This document shows positions 6,298 to 13,921 of a DNA stretch of 13,951 bases, piece by piece (the first letter of the stretch is position 1; the number at the start of each line of letters is the position of its first letter). The notes beneath the pieces were generated by a model. It saw only the letters and a list, made by a program, of their open reading frames with translations, searched no databases and was not told the origin of the DNA. The DNA lies in assembly GCA_024762735.1 (NCBI GenBank), contig JANTGU010000026.1, positions 1-13,951 on the forward strand, read 5' to 3'. The position numbers and the translations under genes are program-made. This DNA is from Bacteroidales bacterium (GTDB lineage: Bacteria > Bacteroidota > Bacteroidia > Bacteroidales > F082).

Positions 6298-7226
6298 AAT
6301 ATTTTATCCCATCCTTTAATTGTATAGCTCAATGCATTGCCCGGGCATGCATCGATGCACAAGCCACAGCGGGTACAATCAGAACCCACGTCGTGGCGCT
6401 TATCAGTAGCTTTTCCCTTTTCAACAAACCACAGCTCGTGTGGCACCAAACACACTTTCTGGCAATCGAGACAATGGGCACATTTGTCCAAGTCGAATTT
6501 AACGCCAAACGGCGATAGTTTACCCACCATGCTCCAGGTAGCTCCCACAGGACAAACATACCGGCACCAAAACCGTTTACTGTACACTATTTCAAAAGTT
6601 ATCAGTGCTAATATCCACAGCAGCACCAATCCCGGACCATAAATCATGGCACGTGAAAGAATGCCCACGGGGTTGACATCTTCAAAAACCAGCTGTTGGG
6701 TAACAAAAGCCAGCACCAGGAATCCGACCCAGAAAACGTATCGCAAATAGATATTGTAAGTGTGTTCTTTTATTTTTTTCTTCTTTACCAAATAGTTGTG
6801 TAGTTTTTCGCCCCACTCGGCCAAAAAGTGGTAAGGACAAATCCATGAGCAAAAGGTGCGGCCACCCATCAAAAAATAAAAGATAAAGATGGTGGCAAAA
6901 CCGATAATAAAGTTCATGGTCAGCAACTTAATATGGCCTGAATACGCCGAAATAATCAACATCTGCAACGAGTTGAACGGATCCATCAGGTAAAAGCCAA
7001 ACAACCTTGAGCCGCTCAGCGATCCTTCAAGCAGCGACAAATCAAACATAAATGAAAGCACGAAAAGCAGGTTAATGCCAATTAGCACTGTCCAACGAAT
7101 GGTTCGCCACTTATGGCCGCTACCGTTTTTAGCTTTCCAATCTTTAAATTTAATACCCTCTTTAACATAGGGTATCTCCTCTTTCTTTTTTGGTGGCAAC
7201 GGGGTTTTATTATTTTTTCCAAACAT
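6294..7226 (-). CDS. nosH: NosH, NapH-like membrane iron-sulfur quinol dehydrogenase subunit
   Basis: A 310-residue membrane protein with about four to five hydrophobic segments. Two CxxxCP motifs, CSWICP (C126, C130) and CRYVCP (C221, C225), are those of NapH and of the NosR C-terminal region. Two [4Fe-4S] ferredoxin motifs follow: CAHCLDCQKVC (C249, C252, C255, C259; the last Cys is followed by LVP instead of P) and CTRCGLCIDACP (C284, C287, C290, C294). The family takes electrons from menaquinol and passes them to the periplasm with NosG. It starts 5 bp after nosG and overlaps nosF, as in clade II nos operons. No NosR was seen, so NosGH are probably the electron entry. In another context it would be called NapH. 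Confidence 0.88.
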   Translation of the reverse strand: MFGKNNKTPLPPKKKEEIPYVKEGIKFKDWKAKNGSGHKWRTIRWTVLIGINLLFVLSFMFDLSLLEGSLSGSRLFGFYLMDPFNSLQMLIISAYSGHIKLLTMNFIIGFATIFIFYFLMGGRTFCSWICPYHFLAEWGEKLHNYLVKKKKIKEHTYNIYLRYVFWVGFLVLAFVTQQLVFEDVNPVGILSRAMIYGPGLVLLWILALITFEIVYSKRFWCRYVCPVGATWSMVGKLSPFGVKFDLDKCAHCLDCQKVCLVPHELWFVEKGKATDKRHDVGSDCTRCGLCIDACPGNALSYTIKGWDKIL

Positions 7227-7231
7227 AAGGC

Positions 7232-8047
7232 TTACGATTTAATGGGTTCAACAATAATACTGGGTTCTTCTGTCGGGCACACCATCACGCACACCCCGCA
7301 ACCCGTACACCCCGAAAGCACTTCCGGCACCATGTTACCATGACCATTATCAGCCATCACGATGGCCGTTTCACCGATGGGGCACTCTTTCACGCAGATA
7401 TCGCAAATCTTTTCATCATACACTTTCTCGCTAACGGGCGTGGCTTTGGCATCGCCGGTATAAGGCGACCGGTTAACCCCTTTAAAGTTGCTTCCACGCG
7501 GTGTTCCTTTAAAGCCTTTTCCCTGAAAGGCGAGACAGCTGTCTTTTTTAACCTCCGCCATACCCATTTTAACAATGCTTTTCATGGCTAATATCTGAAC
7601 CGGGAAGGGATTGTAGTCGGCATTCCGTTCGTGAGTTTTATCATACTTTTCAATGGCCTTCTCCCCTTCGTCCTTAAACTGTTTGAAATACAACACTGCC
7701 GTGGGACAGGTTTCGACACATTGCATCGAGTCGCAGGAAAAATCACATGCCTGCTCCCGCACATCAATGTACGGCGTGCCATAGGCAAGGCCATCTTTGA
7801 TACCGGCCAACTTGATGGCCTGAATAGGACAAATCTGAACACAAAGCCCACATTTGATACATCCGTAAATAAAAGTTGACTCATCAATAGCCCCGGGAGG
7901 CCTGAGAAACTTCTGGTTAATCCGATTTTCGGCCGTTACCTTTTGCAGATAACCCACCCCGGCACCAACCGCTGCCAGCGCACCCACAGCAATGGCACTC
8001 GACTTTAGGAATTGCCGCCTGTTAAGTTCATGATCTGATTTGTCCAT
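7232..8047 (-). CDS. nosG: NosG, NapG-like Tat-exported ferredoxin
   Basis: A 271-residue periplasmic iron-sulfur protein. The N-terminus carries a Tat signal, NRRQFLKSS (R10, R11) followed by a hydrophobic segment. Four Cys clusters follow: CIKCGLCVQICP (C63, C66, C69, C73), CDFSCDSMQCVETCP (C101, C105, C110, C114), CDICVKECP (C215, C218, C222) and CTGCGVCVMVCP (C247, C250, C253, C257). This is the NapG pattern of up to four [4Fe-4S] clusters; the third has only three Cys in one run, and C171 might supply the fourth ligand. It would relay electrons from NosH towards the periplasmic cytochrome c. It begins 52 bp after the TonB receptor gene. NapG from a nitrate reductase system would look alike; context favours NosG. 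Confidence 0.88.
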   Translation of the reverse strand: MDKSDHELNRRQFLKSSAIAVGALAAVGAGVGYLQKVTAENRINQKFLRPPGAIDESTFIYGCIKCGLCVQICPIQAIKLAGIKDGLAYGTPYIDVREQACDFSCDSMQCVETCPTAVLYFKQFKDEGEKAIEKYDKTHERNADYNPFPVQILAMKSIVKMGMAEVKKDSCLAFQGKGFKGTPRGSNFKGVNRSPYTGDAKATPVSEKVYDEKICDICVKECPIGETAIVMADNGHGNMVPEVLSGCTGCGVCVMVCPTEEPSIIVEPIKS

Positions 8048-8099
8048 AATTGCTTACTTATATATTATTTTCAGTACAAATTTAACCTATTTATTCCAC

Positions 8100-10166
8100 T
8101 TAGAATTTAAACCTGACACCTATATTAAAACTCCTTCCCGGCTCGTAATACAAGCTGGAAGAATCCATATTTTTATAGGGTCGGCTAAGGTGTTCCACGT
8201 AATTAACATCCAACACGTTGGTAATGGCTCCGGTAACATCAAGAAACTTCCACGGTGAATAACTCAGGTATACATTAAACACCGTATAACCCGGGGTTGT
8301 TGACTCGTTAAAGCTTGTAGACACCCTGTCTTGAGCAGCCGCTATTTGCGCATTCAGCACCGCGTCAAATTTATCCACTGAATAAGAGAGTCCTGTATTT
8401 ATGATAAACGGAGGAATCTCAGGCAAGGGCTCATCCAACGAGAGGTTCTGCCCGTAAGTATAAGCAGCCCCCAGTTTATAGTTAAAATTCTTGAGAAAAT
8501 TCACTCCAAACCCGGCTTCAAAACCCGTCATAAAAGCATCATCGATATTAGAAAACTTTTTGGTGTACTTGGGATTGGCACACGGCATAAACTTACGCGG
8601 GATGGTGGTGTCAACTACAGCCGAGATGTAGTTCTTTAAACGCGAGTAAAAAAGGTCAGCGTAAAAATTAACCATCTCGCCATTTTTCTCGAGTTTTACA
8701 TCGGTTTGATAATTGGTTTCAGGTTTCAGGTTGGGGTTACCCACATATTCGTAAGCATCCATACCCACCGACAGGTGGTTAATGAACAGCTCCGACAGAT
8801 CAGGGGTACGCTGTGCCATGGCAATGGCCCATTGAAAGCGAAATCCGTTGCCCAAATCTTTGGTAAGAATACTGTTGATAGCCGGACTGATTCGGCTATC
8901 CGGTTTGATATCACCCCCGTATAACTCGCTGAAATCCTGCTCAGGATCTTTAATATTAAACGACACAAAATCAACCCGCAATCCCAGCTGCCAGGTAAAA
9001 CTCTCGGAGAGTTGCCATTTGTTTTCTGCAAACAGACCCACATCCGACTTGCTTGAATTTTGCCACACTTTGTCAACAAAACTTTTAGGAGGGTCAAATA
9101 CAACGGGTGGATTGGCGCACATATTTTTATAAACATCACGGTTCCGCACGCCATCTTTCCATATATATTGGTAATCGATGCCGGTGTATAAAATACTGTT
9201 CATGCCTGTTTTAATGCCGGCTTCCACTCTGCCACCATAATTTTTGGCCTCCACCGGAGTTAAAGCATGGGTTGCCCCGTAACTGGGTCGCAATTCGTTC
9301 GACATTAAATGATCGATGAATGAGGTATACGCCTTAATTTTAAGTGATAAAACCTGCTCGGAAAGGTTGTTGGCTGCATAATCGACCGAAGCAATGGTAC
9401 TGTTGTCCTTGACAGCATCCATGGGCAAACCGGGATAGAGGACATCTTTGGCAAAACTTTGCCGCAAATTTAACTGCACCCGCTGATTTTTATTAATGTT
9501 GTAACCCAACTTGGCAGTGTAGCCAAACCTCCTGAACGAGGAAGCAATGGTGTCTCCGTTACCGCTTTGATAATTCCCGTAATCTTTGTATCCGGCATTA
9601 AGAGCAAAATCCCACTTTTTATTCACTAATTGGGCATACACGTTGGTATAGTAATTCCCACCGTTGCTTTGGTAGCCGGCCTCGGCATACCCCGAAAACA
9701 TTTTATTGTTTTGCTTAACAGGGCGTTTACTGATCACGTTCACCAGCCCGCCAAAAACAGGCCCAAACCTTACGCTGTAAGGCCCTTTTATCACCTCTAT
9801 TTTTTCAATCTCTTCGATTGATATTTGCGAAATAGCCGGATCCATCCTGTTAGGGCATGCATTGGTACTGTGCACACCTCCGTCGAACTGAATATTGAGC
9901 TGCTCGAACTTATACCCCCGCAATACAGGTTCCATGGCGTAGTTTCCTTTTTTTACTACACTAAAACCGGGTGTAAATTTAAATACCTCTCCCCCATCGT
10001 GAGGGTTTAAAAGGTGGATAGCTTCGCCATAAACCGGCGTTTCTACCCCACTCTTTGTTTTTTTTGCTGTAATAAGAATTTCCTCGATGTTGAGCGTATC
10101 AGGCTCGATGGCATGTGCCATAACAGGGAATATCAAAATTAACAGCGATATAATTATGTTTTTCAT
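8100..10166 (-). CDS. nosA: TonB-dependent copper receptor, OprC/NosA type
   Basis: A 688-residue outer-membrane receptor with a signal peptide (1-19), an N-terminal plug (about 28-150, with RGYKFEQLNIQFDGG and IEVIKGPYSVRFGP) and a C-terminal beta-barrel ending in RFKF, the usual terminal Phe. It matches the copper receptor OprC in having CxxxM in the plug (C104-P-N-R-M108) and HxM in the barrel (H286-L-M288); in OprC these four residues bind copper. NosA of Pseudomonas stutzeri, needed for copper in NosZ, is in the same family. Placement between nosD and nosG supports copper supply for NosZ. No carboxypeptidase-like N-terminal extension of the SusC type is present. The gene symbol is assigned by motif and context, not by alignment. 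A palindromic repeat fills its leader. Confidence 0.8.
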   Translation of the reverse strand: MKNIIISLLILIFPVMAHAIEPDTLNIEEILITAKKTKSGVETPVYGEAIHLLNPHDGGEVFKFTPGFSVVKKGNYAMEPVLRGYKFEQLNIQFDGGVHSTNACPNRMDPAISQISIEEIEKIEVIKGPYSVRFGPVFGGLVNVISKRPVKQNNKMFSGYAEAGYQSNGGNYYTNVYAQLVNKKWDFALNAGYKDYGNYQSGNGDTIASSFRRFGYTAKLGYNINKNQRVQLNLRQSFAKDVLYPGLPMDAVKDNSTIASVDYAANNLSEQVLSLKIKAYTSFIDHLMSNELRPSYGATHALTPVEAKNYGGRVEAGIKTGMNSILYTGIDYQYIWKDGVRNRDVYKNMCANPPVVFDPPKSFVDKVWQNSSKSDVGLFAENKWQLSESFTWQLGLRVDFVSFNIKDPEQDFSELYGGDIKPDSRISPAINSILTKDLGNGFRFQWAIAMAQRTPDLSELFINHLSVGMDAYEYVGNPNLKPETNYQTDVKLEKNGEMVNFYADLFYSRLKNYISAVVDTTIPRKFMPCANPKYTKKFSNIDDAFMTGFEAGFGVNFLKNFNYKLGAAYTYGQNLSLDEPLPEIPPFIINTGLSYSVDKFDAVLNAQIAAAQDRVSTSFNESTTPGYTVFNVYLSYSPWKFLDVTGAITNVLDVNYVEHLSRPYKNMDSSSLYYEPGRSFNIGVRFKF

Positions 10167-10323
10167 TTATTTACAATTTTGTATCTCATTCATTTATTTT
10201 TTGTCACAATTTTTGCTTTTGTGAGCAAAAATTCCGCCAAAACAGGTTTGATTTTTCTTTATACCCGGGATTTTACCCCGGGCTATTATTATGCGGCCCC
10301 TACAGGGCCGTATATAATCATTT
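10167..10323 (-). repeat. Palindromic repeat element, copy B (TonB receptor leader)
   Basis: Matches copy A at 5385-5567 in order and spacing. A 10-bp hairpin, AATTTTTGCT with AGCAAAAATT, lies at about 10209-10234. CCCGGG at 10264-10269 pairs with 10277-10282, and CGGCCC/GGGCCG at 10294-10299 and 10305-10310 forms the last stem. The outer TAATCATTT block (10315-10323) is shared with copy A. The bases between the first hairpin and the start codon also match copy A (GTGACAAAA, GAATGAGATA). The 26-base second hairpin of copy A is missing here. Confidence 0.85.
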
Positions 10324-10400
10324 CCCCGTGTATCTTTAAACCGTCATGAATGTTTCATTTACATATTATTTTCTATCTAATTGATTTTCACACTTCATAT

Positions 10401-10442
10401 TTTGTCATGATTTTTACTTCTTGTCGGGGTAATTAATCATTT
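10401..10442 (-). repeat. Internally deleted third copy of the palindromic repeat
   Basis: TTTGTCATGATTTTTAC at 10401-10417 resembles the TTTGTCACAATTTTTGC end of copies A and B, and TAATCATTT at 10434-10442, followed by CTCGTGT, resembles the far end of copy B (TAATCATTT then CCCCGTGT). The GC-rich hairpins between are missing. It lies in tandem just upstream of copy B with respect to the TonB receptor gene. The similarity is short, so this is less certain than A and B. Confidence 0.5.
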
Positions 10443-10712
10443 TCTCGTGTGATTTCTATTTTTAAACTTTGTTTGTCTTAATAAGAATTACCCGGTTATT
10501 TTTTTAAAACATAACAAGGTAAATGGAATAAATAACAAACAATCAATTAGCCCTTTTCAGGAAATCAACCCGTGTTAAATGACGGGTATATCGTCATCCA
10601 ACTTTTAGCCAGCACGTTGAAAGTACTTCTTTAAAAGTCGGCAAAAACCAATTTACAACCTGATATTATAAACCTTCTGCAAAAAGGCTAACTGATTGTT
10701 TATTAAAACATG
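10443..10712. other. Non-coding remainder of the receptor upstream gap
   Basis: About 270 A/T-rich bases between the third repeat copy and the stop of the small unknown gene. No gene or clear promoter was found. The one structure is a 6-bp stem, ACCCGT/ACGGGT at 10568-10573 and 10582-10587, with no T run on either side, so a terminator cannot be claimed. Confidence 0.5.
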
Positions 10713-11093
10713 CTAAGCTTTGGGAGGGGGGATTCCCGGGGGGACAAAACGACCATGCCAAACCGCATCATAGGGTTTGTAGGAAAATGGCGTTGAGGTT
10801 ATTTCAAGATGCAACGAAATATCGTTGACAAGATAGACAAAGTTGTTTCCCTCTTTTTGAGGTTTAGGAGGAGTTGGTATTTTCGCGGGAGTAATATCAG
10901 TAGTACGTTTAACCAGTGCATTAAGATAATTTAAATCGCTAACTACCGAACCCGACTGGCTTGTTACCGGGTCTGCATTAAAGAAGGTGGGGTGATTAAT
11001 CTCAATATAGTAGTGCAACGCAGGATAATTGGGCATTACGAGCATGGCAATAATTATGAAAACAAAACCTGGTATGAGCAACCTTCTTTTCAT
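10713..11093 (-). CDS. Small membrane-anchored protein of unknown function
   Basis: A 126-residue protein that I do not recognise. Residues 6-22 are a hydrophobic segment after MKRR, either a membrane anchor or an uncleaved signal, so the rest is probably periplasmic. The body has no Cys and few His; a proline-rich linker (KIPTPPKPQK) separates two halves, and the C-terminus ends WHGRFVPPGIPPPKA. The frame opens at a TTG (11108), but the ATG at 11093 is preferred because the TTG is part of a TATATTTG string and adds only five residues. It lies between nosD and the copper receptor gene. A role in copper handling is possible from position only. It could be a chance-conserved frame, but the signal-like N-terminus and strand argue that it is real. 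Confidence 0.65.
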   Translation of the reverse strand: MKRRLLIPGFVFIIIAMLVMPNYPALHYYIEINHPTFFNADPVTSQSGSVVSDLNYLNALVKRTTDITPAKIPTPPKPQKEGNNFVYLVNDISLHLEITSTPFSYKPYDAVWHGRFVPPGIPPPKA

Positions 11094-11119
11094 AGAGCAA
11101 ATATACAATAAAAACTATA

Positions 11120-11143
11120 AATTAGGTAACATATTACCTAATT
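11120..11143. promoter_or_regulatory. Perfect 10-bp dyad with 4-bp spacer upstream of the small gene
   Basis: AATTAGGTAA at 11120-11129 and TTACCTAATT at 11134-11143 are perfectly complementary around CATA. The dyad is 27 bp upstream of the preferred ATG of the small gene and directly follows the T tract of the putative nosD terminator. Size and symmetry fit an operator for a dimeric regulator, but it could equally be an RNA hairpin. No TTTG -33 / TAnnTTTG -7 pair with proper spacing was found; TATATTTG at 11098-11105 ends only four bases before the ATG. Confidence 0.5.
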
Positions 11144-11203
11144 AAAAAGAAAAAAAAACCAGTGGGTCTTACGGATTATCTTTTAACTCGTCAACCCAGT
11201 GGT
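11144..11203 (-). terminator. Putative intrinsic terminator overlapping the nosD 3' end
   Basis: Read on the - strand, ACCACTGGGT (11203-11194, inside the last nosD codons) pairs with ACCCACTGGT (11167-11158) in a 10-bp stem with one C-C mismatch. It is followed at once by ten T, a C and five T (11157-11142 region). The loop of about 26 bases is long. If active, it would separate nosD from the small gene and receptor gene. Confidence 0.5.
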
Positions 11204-12530
11204 ACATAGGCTTTTTATCCTCAAGCACAAACTTGGGGGAGGAGAAAGGAGCCAGTCGTTCCAGGAAGTCAAGGACGGCCAAAATAGGAGCCCCGTAGAA
11301 AAATTTCGCGTTTCGGTCGAAATCCCAAATGTGCTCGGTGTACGAATACATTTTGTACGGCATGTCGCCAATATTATCCCCATTTTTGTCAAATCCCTGG
11401 TAATCGTCCCAAAAATTGTTGTCCCACTTGTTAAACCTGGCGGTGGTAACCTCGGGATAGACCTGTAACAGGTTGTTGTGAAAATAATTACGCTTAAAAA
11501 GGTTTCCTTCCTGATTGGTATGAAAAAAAACTGCCGTCCCGCAGAAAGCAATTTCGTTGTTTGAAATCGTATTAATTTGCTCTAAAACATAAGGGGACAC
11601 ATCAATATGAATTCCTTCGGTGCAATAAATAAACTTGTTGTTCAAGATTTGATTACCCGATGTTTCTTTCATCCCCAAAGCCATCCCGCTGCCAATATGA
11701 TTTCCCTTAATATAGTTTCCGGTCATAATCGTACGCTCACTATACATAAGGAAAACTCCCACCGAGTTGTTGAGCAATAAATTATTTTGGATTCGGTTAT
11801 TGTGAGCATACATAAAGTGGATACCATACCGGTTCCCTACCCCTTTGTTGTTCTGAAAAAGATTGTCAAGCGAATACCAAACCACCATATCCCGCACATC
11901 ATGCCAATAATTTCCAATAATATGGTTTCTTTTGGAGTACCATAGCCGGATGGCATCGCCTTTGATGGCTCTACTGCGCTCCATCAGCGATGAAATTTCG
12001 TTATGAAGAATTTCATTAAAATCGCACTGCCAGATATCGATACCAAACAGACACTCCTTTATCCGACAGTTCTCTACCCTGTTGTAGTTTCCTCGCAATC
12101 GAACGCCGGCATCCAACTTGTCAAAAGAGCCTCCGGAATTCTTTAGCATCAGGTTTTTTATCTGCACACTATCAGCATTAATAAAAACTACCGAAGTTTT
12201 GCTTTGTCCATCGATAATAGCTTTTCCCTGCCCGTCAATGACAAGTCCATCGGTAGAAATATAAACAGGCCCGCGGTAAACAGCTTTCTTCAATCGGATA
12301 GTATCACCGGGAGCGGCCTTATCGATCGTTGCCTGTAAGTCCAGCGTATCGTATACCCCCTGCTGTTGAACAATCGGGTAAAAAGTACCAAAAGTTGTGT
12401 CCGATTCAAAAATCTGCTGCTGGGCAGAGACTGGCAAAGCAACCATCAAACATACCGCCCAAAGCAAAGAAAAACGGACAGTTTTGCTCCGAACAAATAG
12501 CATAGCCGAAGAATAAACCATCCGCTTCAT
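11169..12530 (-). CDS. nosD: NosD, periplasmic copper-centre maturation protein
   Basis: A 453-residue exported protein with a signal peptide ending near VSAQQ (residue 36). From about residue 60 to 380 it is a right-handed parallel beta-helix of the NosD/CASH type, with repeated N-x-(I/L)-x-x-N turns such as NYNRVENCRIKECLFGIDI and NRIQNNLLLNNSVGVFLMYS. The family's end block GDNIGDMPYKMYSYTEHIWDF is present, followed by the usual tail with a P-F-S-S-P segment. NosD docks on NosFY in the periplasm and is needed to build the CuZ centre of NosZ. It begins 26 bp after the NosB-like gene. The ATG at 12530 is kept since the signal peptide follows within 20 residues, though the N-terminal region before it is somewhat long. 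Confidence 0.93.
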   Translation of the reverse strand: MKRMVYSSAMLFVRSKTVRFSLLWAVCLMVALPVSAQQQIFESDTTFGTFYPIVQQQGVYDTLDLQATIDKAAPGDTIRLKKAVYRGPVYISTDGLVIDGQGKAIIDGQSKTSVVFINADSVQIKNLMLKNSGGSFDKLDAGVRLRGNYNRVENCRIKECLFGIDIWQCDFNEILHNEISSLMERSRAIKGDAIRLWYSKRNHIIGNYWHDVRDMVVWYSLDNLFQNNKGVGNRYGIHFMYAHNNRIQNNLLLNNSVGVFLMYSERTIMTGNYIKGNHIGSGMALGMKETSGNQILNNKFIYCTEGIHIDVSPYVLEQINTISNNEIAFCGTAVFFHTNQEGNLFKRNYFHNNLLQVYPEVTTARFNKWDNNFWDDYQGFDKNGDNIGDMPYKMYSYTEHIWDFDRNAKFFYGAPILAVLDFLERLAPFSSPKFVLEDKKPMYHWVDELKDNP

Positions 12531-12556
12531 AATTTCACTTTTTTTTAAAAAATAGC

Positions 12557-13345
12557 TTACTGCTTGTCCTTAAAACTCTTTTGTTTTAGCAAAACAGCCA
12601 CTAGCAACAAAACAAATACCAACAATCCCACGAAAAAGCCATAGTAGGGATACGAGGAGGTGGTAAACTGTGCCACTTTTCCTTCACCAAACACGGTAGG
12701 CATAAAGGGTTTAATGCCTCTGAAGGCTCCACCCCCATGCATCGAAAGATGGTGTCCATACCAATAGAGGTAATAAATATAAACCCCCAAGAAGTAGAAT
12801 GGTACCAAAGCGGGGATAATGGCCATCCACAACGCTTTTCGCTTGCAAAACATAAAGCCCACTACCAACAGCACAAACAGGGCAAAAATGTAGGGAGAAG
12901 CATGCATCAGCTTATCCAAAAATATCAAAGTGCCCGGGGTGACATTCACCTCAACCGGTTTGCCTGTTTCCGGGTCAATAATTTCATTTCCCTGAGCGTC
13001 GCGCTTGGTGTTAAAAACATAATAGATGGGATATTTCCGTGTTTTATCACTATTTACACCTTGTACAATATGATACATGCCAATAAAGTGATTGATGGCA
13101 TTCATTTCGACAAGACAATTAGCACCTTCCTGCGAAGCAGACAACTCTTCACGCTCCTTTTGGCCTTCACAACCATTGTAAACGCCATTGTATTTAAAGT
13201 TTATACGAATCCCGTTGGGATACATCGATTTGGGGTACTGGATACTCTGTAGTGCCACCCACCAAACAGGCAGGAAGTAAAGCACGATGATTAAAATGCC
13301 TGCCAGTCCCGCCAGCGAGCGATAACCAAGTTTGTTATTTTTCAT
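12557..13345 (-). CDS. nosB: NosB-like membrane protein of clade II nos clusters
   Basis: A 262-residue membrane protein with hydrophobic segments at about 11-31, 150-167, 170-193 and 233-253. Between the first and second is a likely periplasmic domain with YPKSMYPNGI, two Cys (C59, C77) and EMNAINHFIGMYHI (H86, M90, H92). After segment three comes GHHLSMHGGG (H198, H199, M202, H203). These are possible copper or haem ligands. Function is not established. Clade II nos clusters carry a membrane protein of unknown function called NosB between nosZ and nosD, and this gene has that place and topology; the symbol rests on position, since I could not align it. It lies 63 bp after the cytochrome gene and 26 bp before nosD. 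Confidence 0.62.
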   Translation of the reverse strand: MKNNKLGYRSLAGLAGILIIVLYFLPVWWVALQSIQYPKSMYPNGIRINFKYNGVYNGCEGQKEREELSASQEGANCLVEMNAINHFIGMYHIVQGVNSDKTRKYPIYYVFNTKRDAQGNEIIDPETGKPVEVNVTPGTLIFLDKLMHASPYIFALFVLLVVGFMFCKRKALWMAIIPALVPFYFLGVYIYYLYWYGHHLSMHGGGAFRGIKPFMPTVFGEGKVAQFTTSSYPYYGFFVGLLVFVLLLVAVLLKQKSFKDKQ

Positions 13346-13408
13346 GATATAAATTTTTTATAGAAGCCTTATTCAACAAGCATCCAATGGCAACTCCGCG
13401 CCATTCAA

Positions 13409-13834
13409 CTACTGCTTGGCAGATACCCCTGCTGTTTTTAACATATAAGCAACGGCATCATACAAATCCTGGTCAGAGCAATCGGCACAGGTTCCTTTGG
13501 CTGGCATCACACCATGCTTACCGGTAAAGCCGTTAATGGCATCGTGGTGTAAAGTTTTCATGTCTTTTTGGGCAATCTCTTCCCAACGGGCTTTATCTTT
13601 TAAAGCCGGGGCACCGGCAACACCTGTCATGTGACAGGCGATACAAACCTTACCGTACACAGCTTTTCCATTATCAAGGTTGGCGGTAAAGGTTTTTTCC
13701 TGTTTCTTTTCCACTTTTTTCTCCACTTTGGTGGTAGTTGTTTCGGCACTTTTTTTATTACCACTATCACCGCATCCGGTTAAAATAAAACTTCCTGCAG
13801 CCAGCAAAAAGATAAATAAGAATACTTTTTTCAT
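13409..13834 (-). CDS. Monohaem cytochrome c lipoprotein, c5-like
   Basis: A 141-residue lipoprotein (lipobox LTGC, C21) with a Lys/Glu/Thr-rich linker (about 25-48) and one class I cytochrome c domain. The haem site is C64-I-A-C67-H68 and the likely axial Met is M100 in HGVMPAKG. A second Cys pair, C106 and C109, follows the Met and is a mark of cytochrome c5 types. The C-terminal helix has YDAVAYML. It should be tethered to the membrane in the periplasm and carry electrons from NosGH to NosZ (inference from place). The frame opens at a TTG at 13864, but that TTG lies in a promoter-like box; the ATG at 13834 puts the signal peptide right at the start. Confidence 0.9.
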   Translation of the reverse strand: MKKVFLFIFLLAAGSFILTGCGDSGNKKSAETTTTKVEKKVEKKQEKTFTANLDNGKAVYGKVCIACHMTGVAGAPALKDKARWEEIAQKDMKTLHHDAINGFTGKHGVMPAKGTCADCSDQDLYDAVAYMLKTAGVSAKQ

Positions 13835-13861
13835 TTCAATTATTTTAATTAATATTTGGTG

Positions 13862-13869
13862 CAAAGATA
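13862..13869 (-). promoter_or_regulatory. Bacteroidota-type -7 box TATCTTTG before the cytochrome gene
   Basis: Read on the - strand this is TATCTTTG, a match to the TAnnTTTG -7 consensus of the main sigma factor in Bacteroidota. It ends 27 bases before the chosen ATG, so a transcript would have a leader of about 20 bases. No TTTG -33 box is present at the expected spacing. It abuts the terminator stem of the preceding gene. Confidence 0.45.
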
Positions 13870-13911
13870 AAGAAAGTAGAGCCAGAATGAGAATCTGCCT
13901 CTACTTTCTTT
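13869..13911 (-). terminator. Strong hairpin terminator between two genes
   Basis: AAAGAAAGTAGAG at 13869-13881 is perfectly complementary over 13 bp to 13899-13911, with a 17-base loop that can pair further (CAGA/TCTG). On the - strand the stem ends in TTTCTTT and begins 10 bp after the stop of the gene cut by the right edge, so it probably ends that transcript. Confidence 0.7.
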
Positions 13912-13921
13912 TAAAACATAT

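Noticed and set aside
6294..8047. Reading the ferredoxin pair as NapGH of a periplasmic nitrate reductase
   Set aside because: No napA, napB, napC or napD is near, while nosD, nosF, nosL and nosY are on the same strand, so NosGH is the better name.
10568..10587. 6-bp stem in the gap upstream of the receptor gene
   Set aside because: Too short, with an 8-base loop and no T run on either strand.
13835..13864. TTG start extending the cytochrome c lipoprotein by ten residues
   Set aside because: The TTG is part of the TATCTTTG -7 box, and MKK at 13834 is an ordinary lipoprotein start.
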